DNA from: Paracoccus liaowanqingii
GTDB lineage: Bacteria > Pseudomonadota > Alphaproteobacteria > Rhodobacterales > Rhodobacteraceae
Reading direction: 5' to 3'
NCBI RefSeq assembly: GCF_004683865.2
Contig: NZ_CP038439.1
Coordinates: forward strand, 1,032,501-1,096,500
Length of the DNA stretch: 64,000 nucleotides
Shown: piece after piece, positions 59,087 through 64,000 of the stretch
How the letters are laid out: the number at the start of each line of letters is the position of its first letter
How positions within the stretch are numbered: position 1 is the first letter of the stretch
Notes under the pieces: generated by a model
Seen by the model: only the letters and a program-made list of their open reading frames with translations
Databases searched by the model: none
What the model was told of the DNA's origin: nothing
Translations under genes and position numbers: made by a program

Positions 59087-59736
59087 TCAGTTCGAGGCGA
59101 CGCGCTGGTTGCCGCGATAGAAGATGTGGCGGCCGATCTGGACGGTGCGCTGGAAGCGGTGCGACCAGGCGGGGCGCACGGCGGGCGTGTGGAAATAGGT
59201 GGCGCCGCCGGTCAGGGCACGGGGCGCGCCCGACAGCGCGGCCTGAGCGATGTCGCGGGCGCGCAGGTAGGCGCCCTTGTTGCGGATCGGCTTGGCGCCA
59301 CCGATCGTGTAGCTGAACTGGCTGGGCTGGTTGATCACGCCGCAGACGGTGCCCGGGAAAGCGCCGCTGTCGACACGGTTCAGGATGACCTCGGCCACGG
59401 CGGCCTGGCCCTGGCGTCCCTCGCCGCGCGCCTCGTGATACAGGGCCTCGGCCATGCATTCCAGATCGGCGCCCGAATAGCTGGCGCGGGTGCTGGCCAG
59501 ATGAAGTTGCTCGATCGGCGCGTCGGGCGAAATTTCCACTTTCGCCGGCTCGGCACCGGTGTATAGAAGCGGCGTCGGGCGGGCGTGGGTCGCGGCCGCC
59601 TGCAAGGTGCCCAAGAGGACCGCGTCGGACGAAAACAGCGATCCGTTCCCCCTGCGGTGGCGATGGTCGAGGTCAAGGGGACGGCGATGGCGGCACATAA
59701 GGTCACGTGCGCCAGCCGGTGAAGCAGCTTGGGCAT
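59087..59736 (-). CDS. SleB-like cell wall hydrolase, apparently frameshifted
   Basis: The C-terminal part (MAEALYHEARGEGRQGQAAVAEVILNRV, then INQPSQFSYTIGG and TGGATYFHTPAVRPAW) is an SleB-type cell-wall hydrolase domain. Its own open frame reaches to 59773 but lacks a sensible N-terminus. A different frame starting at ATG 59736 gives a good signal peptide (MPKLLHRLAHVTLCAAIAVP, cleavage near TIATA). The two join if one G is added in the G5 run at 59652-59648 (plus-strand C5), giving TIATAGGNGSLFSSDAVLL. So this is either a homopolymer read error or a real frameshift that inactivates export. Confidence 0.7.
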
Positions 59737-59940
59737 GGATCGTCCTATAACAGGGCACCCGTTGACGGGGCATTAAGGCCCGGCGACAGGAAGCAGACCG
59801 TCATGCCGGGCGGTCTGACGATGTGATTAGGATTTTCGACATGGCCCCGGCTATCCCCGTTCCCGGTAACGGGGCGTTCAGGACGAATTCGGGGCTATTT
59901 GGGCAGGTATCCGCTGCATCATCGCCGCGCTATTGGCGGG

Positions 59941-59960
59941 TTCCGGCGCAAACGCCGGAA
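59941..59960 (-). terminator. Hairpin downstream of the PPDK gene
   Basis: TTCCGGCG-CAAA-CGCCGGAA is a perfect 8-base-pair stem 47 bases beyond the PPDK stop. The T5 run in this strand comes before the stem, not after it, so it is a stem-loop rather than a classical terminator. The surrounding 270-base gap also holds CCCCGTT-N6-AACGGGG (59855-59874). Confidence 0.4.
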
Positions 59961-60006
59961 TAGGTCCGAACTGTCCCAATAAAAACAGCAACTTGCGGTT
60001 GAGGAC

Positions 60007-62547
60007 TCAGGGATCGACGCGACCCTGATCCATGCGAATCGCCGATTGGGCCGCCGCCAGCCGCGCCACCGGCACCCGGAAGGGCGAGCAGGACACGTAA
60101 TCCAGCCCCGCCTTGTGGCAGAAGGCGATGGATTCCGGGTTGCCGCCATGCTCGCCGCAGACGCTCAGCGTGATGCCGGGCTTGTGGGCGCGGGCGCGCT
60201 GGACGCCGATCAGCAACAACTCGCCCACCCCGTCCTGATCCAGGACGTGGAACGGATCCTCGGCATAGACGCCCTGTCCGACATAGGTGCCCATGAAGCG
60301 GCCCGCGTCGTCGCGCGACAGGCCGTAGGTCATCTGCGTCAGGTCGTTCGTGCCGAAGGACAGGAAGGTGCATTGCCCGGCGATGTCGCCCGCCCGCAGC
60401 GCGGCGCGCGGCGTCTCGACCATGACGCCCAAGCGATAGGTGAAATCGGTGCGCGTCTGGTTGCGGACAGCCGCCGCGACGGCATCGATGCGGGTCTTGA
60501 CCAGCTCGACCTCGCGCATGGCGCTGACCAGCGGGATCATGATCTCGGGGACGACGGGATCGCCCTTGCGGCTGGCCTCGACCGTGGCCTCGAAGATGGC
60601 GCGGGCCTGCATGTCATAGATCTCGGGGACGGTGATCCCCAAGCGGACGCCGCGCATGCCCAGCATCGGATTGAACTCGGTCAGCGCCTCGACGCGGCGG
60701 GTGACGTCGGACAGGGGCAGGTCCAGCGATTCGGCCAGCTCGCGCAGCCCCTCGCGGTCGTGCGGCAGGAATTCGTGCAGCGGCGGATCGAAGAGGCGGA
60801 TGGTGACGGGCAGGCCGGCCATGATCTCGAACAGGCGGGTGAAATCCTGGCGCTGCATGGGCAGGATGCGGTCCAGCGACAGGCGCCGGTCCTCGGGGCT
60901 GTCGGCGAAGATCATCTCGCGCATGGCGGGCAGGCGTTCGCCGTCGAAGAACATGTGCTCGGTCCGGCAGAGCCCGATCCCCTGCGCCTGGAAGCGGCGC
61001 GCGGTGATCGCGTCCTCGGGCGTGTCGGCATTGGCGCGCACGCCCAGGCCCCCCGCATCCGCCGCCCAGTCCATCAGCTGGGTGAAGGCGTCGTCCAGCG
61101 CCGGGGGCAGCAGCACGGCGGCCCCCGCCAGCACCTCGCCTGAGGAGCCGTCGATGGTGATCTCGTCGCCCTCGCGCAGCATCCGCGTGCCCGCGCGCAG
61201 GGTGCGGGCACGGGCGTCGATGCTGATCGCGCTGGCCCCCACGATGCAGGGCAGGCCCAGGCCCCGCGCGATGACGGCGGCATGGCTGGTGGTGCCGCCC
61301 CGTTCCGTCAGCACGCCGACCGAGGCATGCATGCCGCGGATGTCCTCGGGGATGGTCTCGCGCCGGACCAGGATGCAGGGCTCGCCGCGGGCATGGGCGG
61401 ATTGCGCGGCGGCGGCGGAAAAGACGATGCGGCCGGTCGCGGCGCCGGGGCTGGCATCGATGCCGCGCGCGATCACGTCGCGGGGCGCGCGCGGATCGAC
61501 CTGATGGTGCAGCAGGTCGGCCAGGGCGCGGGGCTCGACCCGCATCAGCGCCTCGTTCGGGGGGATGATGCCGTCGCGCGCCAAGCTGACCGCGATGCGC
61601 ACGCTGGCGCGGCTGCCGCGCGCGACGCGGTCGGCGTCGATGACGCTGATCTGTCCGCCGGTCACGACGAACTCGATCTGCATCTCCTCGCGCAGGCGCT
61701 CGCGGGCGGCGATCCCGAAGCGGACCAGATCGGCAAAGATTTCGGGCGCGGTCTCCTCGAGCGAAGGGCCGCGGCTGTCGCGGGTCAGGTACAGCGTCTC
61801 GGCCCCGGTGCCGATGGTGGGGCCGTGGCGCTGGCCGCGGAACCGCCCCGTGACGCGCGGCGCGCCGGTGACCGGATCGATGAACTGGATCGTGCCCGAG
61901 CCGCAGATGCCCGGCCCCAGGGCCAGGGCCATCTCCTGCACGACCAGCCCCAGGGGCGCGTCGGGCGGGGCGCCCTTGGCCTGGCGCAGCAGCCGGGCGG
62001 TCGGGCCGTCCCAGGCCCGCGCCATGCTGCGCAGCACCTCGGAGAGCTGCTCGGCGGGATCCTGGGGGAAAGGCTGGTCCATCTCGTCGCGATAGCAGCG
62101 CAGCGCGCCCGCCAGCGCGTCGGGGCCGTCCTGGGTGAACATGTCGGGGTCCAGCCGCGCGATGTGGATCGCATAGCTCTGGACGAAGGACAGATAGACC
62201 GCATCGGCATTTGCCCGGCCGATCCGGCCCGCCAGCTTGTCGTGCAGCGCATCGTTGATGCCGACGTTCAGCACCGTCCCCGGCCCGCCCCATTCGGGCA
62301 TCACCGCCGAGGGGCGCACGCTGACCAGCCCGCTGCCGTCGAAGATCGGCGACAGTTCCGCAGGCGGGGGGCGCCGTCCCTGCGCGATCATCCGCACGTT
62401 GTCGCAGCCGATGGCAAAGCTGCTGGGCACCGGCAGCTCCATCCGGATCAGCCGTTGCAGGCACTTTGCCCGCCAGCCGTGCAGATCGCGCACGACCGGG
62501 GCCGAGGGTGTGATGCGGATGGCGGTGGGGGGCGGCGCGATGCTCAT
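60007..62547 (-). CDS. Pyruvate phosphate dikinase, divergent N-terminus
   Basis: 846 residues, slightly short for PPDK (usually about 870-900). The swivelling phosphohistidine domain has His422 in ERGGTTSHAAVIARGLG; the C-terminal PEP/pyruvate barrel has IGLCRTEHMFF, the FGTNDLTQMTYGLSRDDAG segment and the catalytic Cys797 in SVCGEHGG. The N-terminal ATP-grasp part keeps TVLNVGIND but reads GLVSVRPSAVMPEWGGPG where typical PPDK has SVRSGARxSMPGMMD. PPDK interconverts pyruvate and PEP using ATP and phosphate. Given the altered loop, activity or nucleotide use may differ, so I withhold the symbol ppdK. Confidence 0.82.
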   Translation of the reverse strand: MSIAPPPTAIRITPSAPVVRDLHGWRAKCLQRLIRMELPVPSSFAIGCDNVRMIAQGRRPPPAELSPIFDGSGLVSVRPSAVMPEWGGPGTVLNVGINDALHDKLAGRIGRANADAVYLSFVQSYAIHIARLDPDMFTQDGPDALAGALRCYRDEMDQPFPQDPAEQLSEVLRSMARAWDGPTARLLRQAKGAPPDAPLGLVVQEMALALGPGICGSGTIQFIDPVTGAPRVTGRFRGQRHGPTIGTGAETLYLTRDSRGPSLEETAPEIFADLVRFGIAARERLREEMQIEFVVTGGQISVIDADRVARGSRASVRIAVSLARDGIIPPNEALMRVEPRALADLLHHQVDPRAPRDVIARGIDASPGAATGRIVFSAAAAQSAHARGEPCILVRRETIPEDIRGMHASVGVLTERGGTTSHAAVIARGLGLPCIVGASAISIDARARTLRAGTRMLREGDEITIDGSSGEVLAGAAVLLPPALDDAFTQLMDWAADAGGLGVRANADTPEDAITARRFQAQGIGLCRTEHMFFDGERLPAMREMIFADSPEDRRLSLDRILPMQRQDFTRLFEIMAGLPVTIRLFDPPLHEFLPHDREGLRELAESLDLPLSDVTRRVEALTEFNPMLGMRGVRLGITVPEIYDMQARAIFEATVEASRKGDPVVPEIMIPLVSAMREVELVKTRIDAVAAAVRNQTRTDFTYRLGVMVETPRAALRAGDIAGQCTFLSFGTNDLTQMTYGLSRDDAGRFMGTYVGQGVYAEDPFHVLDQDGVGELLLIGVQRARAHKPGITLSVCGEHGGNPESIAFCHKAGLDYVSCSPFRVPVARLAAAQSAIRMDQGRVDP

Positions 62548-62596
62548 GACGGCTGCATCCTAGGGGCCATGCCAGTCCTGTCGCAAGCGCAATATG

Positions 62597-62642
62597 CGGC
62601 ACTGCAGCACGGCGTCGCAGCGGGCGCCGTGCTGCAGTGCCG
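62597..62642. repeat. 18-base-pair perfect inverted repeat
   Basis: CGGCACTGCAGCACGGCG (62597-62614) faces CGCCGTGCTGCAGTGCCG (62625-62642) around a ten-base loop. It sits 50 bases upstream of the PPDK start and about 54 bases downstream of the ppiA stop. Possible roles: operator for PPDK, second stem of the ppiA terminator, or an RNA element. Confidence 0.6.
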
Positions 62643-62648
62643 TGAACG

Positions 62649-62672
62649 AAAAAGGGGGCCGCAAGGGCCCCC
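62649..62672 (-). terminator. Terminator of the cyclophilin pair
   Basis: On the minus strand a 7-base-pair GC stem (GGGGGCC against GGCCCCC, loop of five) is followed by T5, 24 bases after the secreted cyclophilin gene. Confidence 0.8.
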
Positions 62673-62695
62673 TGTTCGTCGATCGTGCGGGGGCG

Positions 62696-63329
<634 letters not shown>

Positions 63330-63337
<8 letters not shown>

Positions 63338-63836
63338 CGGCGGCCACCTTGACGCTGATCATGCGGTCGGGATTCACCGGCGGCTCGCCGCGGGCGATCT
63401 TGTCCACATGCTCCATCCCCTCGATCACGCGGCCATAGACCGTGTACTGACCGTTCAGGAAATGGTTGTCCCCGAAGTTGATGAAGAACTGGCTGTTGGC
63501 GCTGTTGGGGTTCTGCGAGCGCGCCGCGCCCAGGGTGCCGCGGTCATGCGGCAGCTTGGAGAACTCGGCCGGCAGGTCCGGCATGTCCGACCCGCCCGTG
63601 CCGGCGCGGCCCGGGTTGTAGTCCTTTTCCATGTTGGCATTCGCCACGTCGCCGGTCTGGGCCATGAAGCCCTCGATCACGCGGTGGAAGGCCACGTTGT
63701 CATAGGCCCCGGCGCGGGCCAGGTCCTTCATGCGCGCGGCATGCTTGGGAGCGACATCGGTCAGCAGCTCGATGACGACGGGGCCGTCCTTCAGCGTGAT
63801 GACGATGGTGTTTTCCGGGTCCTTGATCTCGGCCAT
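63330..63836 (-). CDS. ppiB: Cytosolic peptidyl-prolyl isomerase (cyclophilin B type)
   Basis: 168 residues, no signal peptide. YDNVAFHRVIEGFMAQTGDVAN contains the catalytic Arg; ANSQFFINFGDN and YTVYGRVIEGMEHVDKIARG complete the fold. Cytosolic proline isomerase paired with a secreted paralogue directly downstream, evidently a gene duplication with loss or gain of the export signal. AGGAGG is well placed before the ATG, and a promoter lies about 30 bases upstream. Confidence 0.94.
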
Positions 63837-63865
63837 GCGGCCCTCCTGTGGCTTGTTCGACCCCT

Positions 63866-63894
63866 GATCTAGGGGCTCGGGCGCCCAAGGGCAA
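63866..63894 (-). promoter_or_regulatory. Probable promoter of the cyclophilin pair
   Basis: On the minus strand TTGCCC (63894-63889), 17 bases, then TAGATC (63871-63866), the same -10 as the groESL promoter. Start site near 63859, giving a leader of about 23 bases. The last 100 bases of the window hold no gene I can support. Confidence 0.5.
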
Positions 63895-64000
63895 CGCGCG
63901 AAACCGTGACGCGCGGTTCACGGGGGATCGGGCGGGGGGCCGGCAAGGCTCCGCCCATCGGTGCGGTTGACGCCGCGGCTGCCATGCGGGACAAGCTTGC

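Noticed and set aside
59087..59773. Taking the full 228-codon frame as the SleB-like protein
   Set aside because: Its first 45 residues are Arg/His-rich with no export signal, while the neighbouring frame holds a proper signal peptide; a frameshift explains both better.
63895..64000. A gene entering from the right edge
   Set aside because: The minus-strand frames are open for only part of the stretch and show no recognisable residues; too short to support.

Overview
This 64 kb window is a very GC-rich chromosomal segment of an alphaproteobacterium in the Rhodobacteraceae, most probably Paracoccus or a close relative. The evidence is the cckA-recA-alaS order, an ALAS-type hemA that closely resembles Rhodobacter ALAS as I remember it, a GAAC-N7-GAAC type SOS box, a TTAA-N7-TTAA CtrA box, a CIRCE-controlled groESL operon, and several small families typical of this group (DUF2937, DUF4177, the secreted small protein often labelled arginine transporter). 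The species call is inference; no 16S or other marker is present. No rRNA, tRNA, CRISPR array, transposase, integrase or phage gene was seen, and no gene-free stretch exceeds about 300 bases.

Layout. 1-9 kb: the 3' part of an RsmB-type rRNA methyltransferase, the cell-cycle kinase CckA, a sulfotransferase on the opposite strand, recA, alaS, a DUF1330 protein and a YafJ-like glutamine amidotransferase. 9-18.4 kb: DUF4177 protein and gatB (minus), an SLT lipoprotein (plus), an M20 dipeptidase divergent from hemA, a RodZ-like protein, an M19 dipeptidase, an ABM-domain protein and an orphan ParA ATPase. 18.4-23 kb: a small secreted Cys protein, a CopZ-like metallochaperone, an EamA-type exporter, a DJ-1/PfpI protein and lepA. 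23-31.5 kb: a run of minus-strand genes (secreted protein, entericidin-like lipoprotein, RbsD, M19 dipeptidase, PepF, ABM-GNAT fusion, FeS-type photolyase, guaA).

31.7-39.5 kb: a CAP-domain lipoprotein, then a complete branched-chain amino acid type ABC importer (livK-livG-livF-livH-livM) with a strong terminator after livK, then proS-DUF2937. 39.6-45.3 kb: AI-2E/PerM permease, HdaA, ppk and ppx, a replication-control and polyphosphate cluster. 45.5-47.5 kb: groES-groEL. 47.6-55.8 kb: TraB/GumN protein, a giant Pro/Ala-rich membrane protein with GspL-like and PilP-like ends, a SIMPL protein, a MoxR ATPase, dksA and an FAD monooxygenase. 55.9-64 kb, all minus: the folB-folP-glmM operon, an SleB hydrolase that looks frameshifted, a divergent pyruvate phosphate dikinase, and paired secreted and cytosolic cyclophilins.

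Most of the window is housekeeping, and I see no convincing new defence, mobile or biosynthetic system. The points that reward a second look are: a perfect CtrA box just upstream of the kinase that activates CtrA; an FNR-type box upstream of hemA; a five-copy intergenic hairpin-plus-ATATTT repeat; the GspL/PilP-like fusion protein; the SleB frameshift; and the altered ATP-grasp motif of the PPDK.
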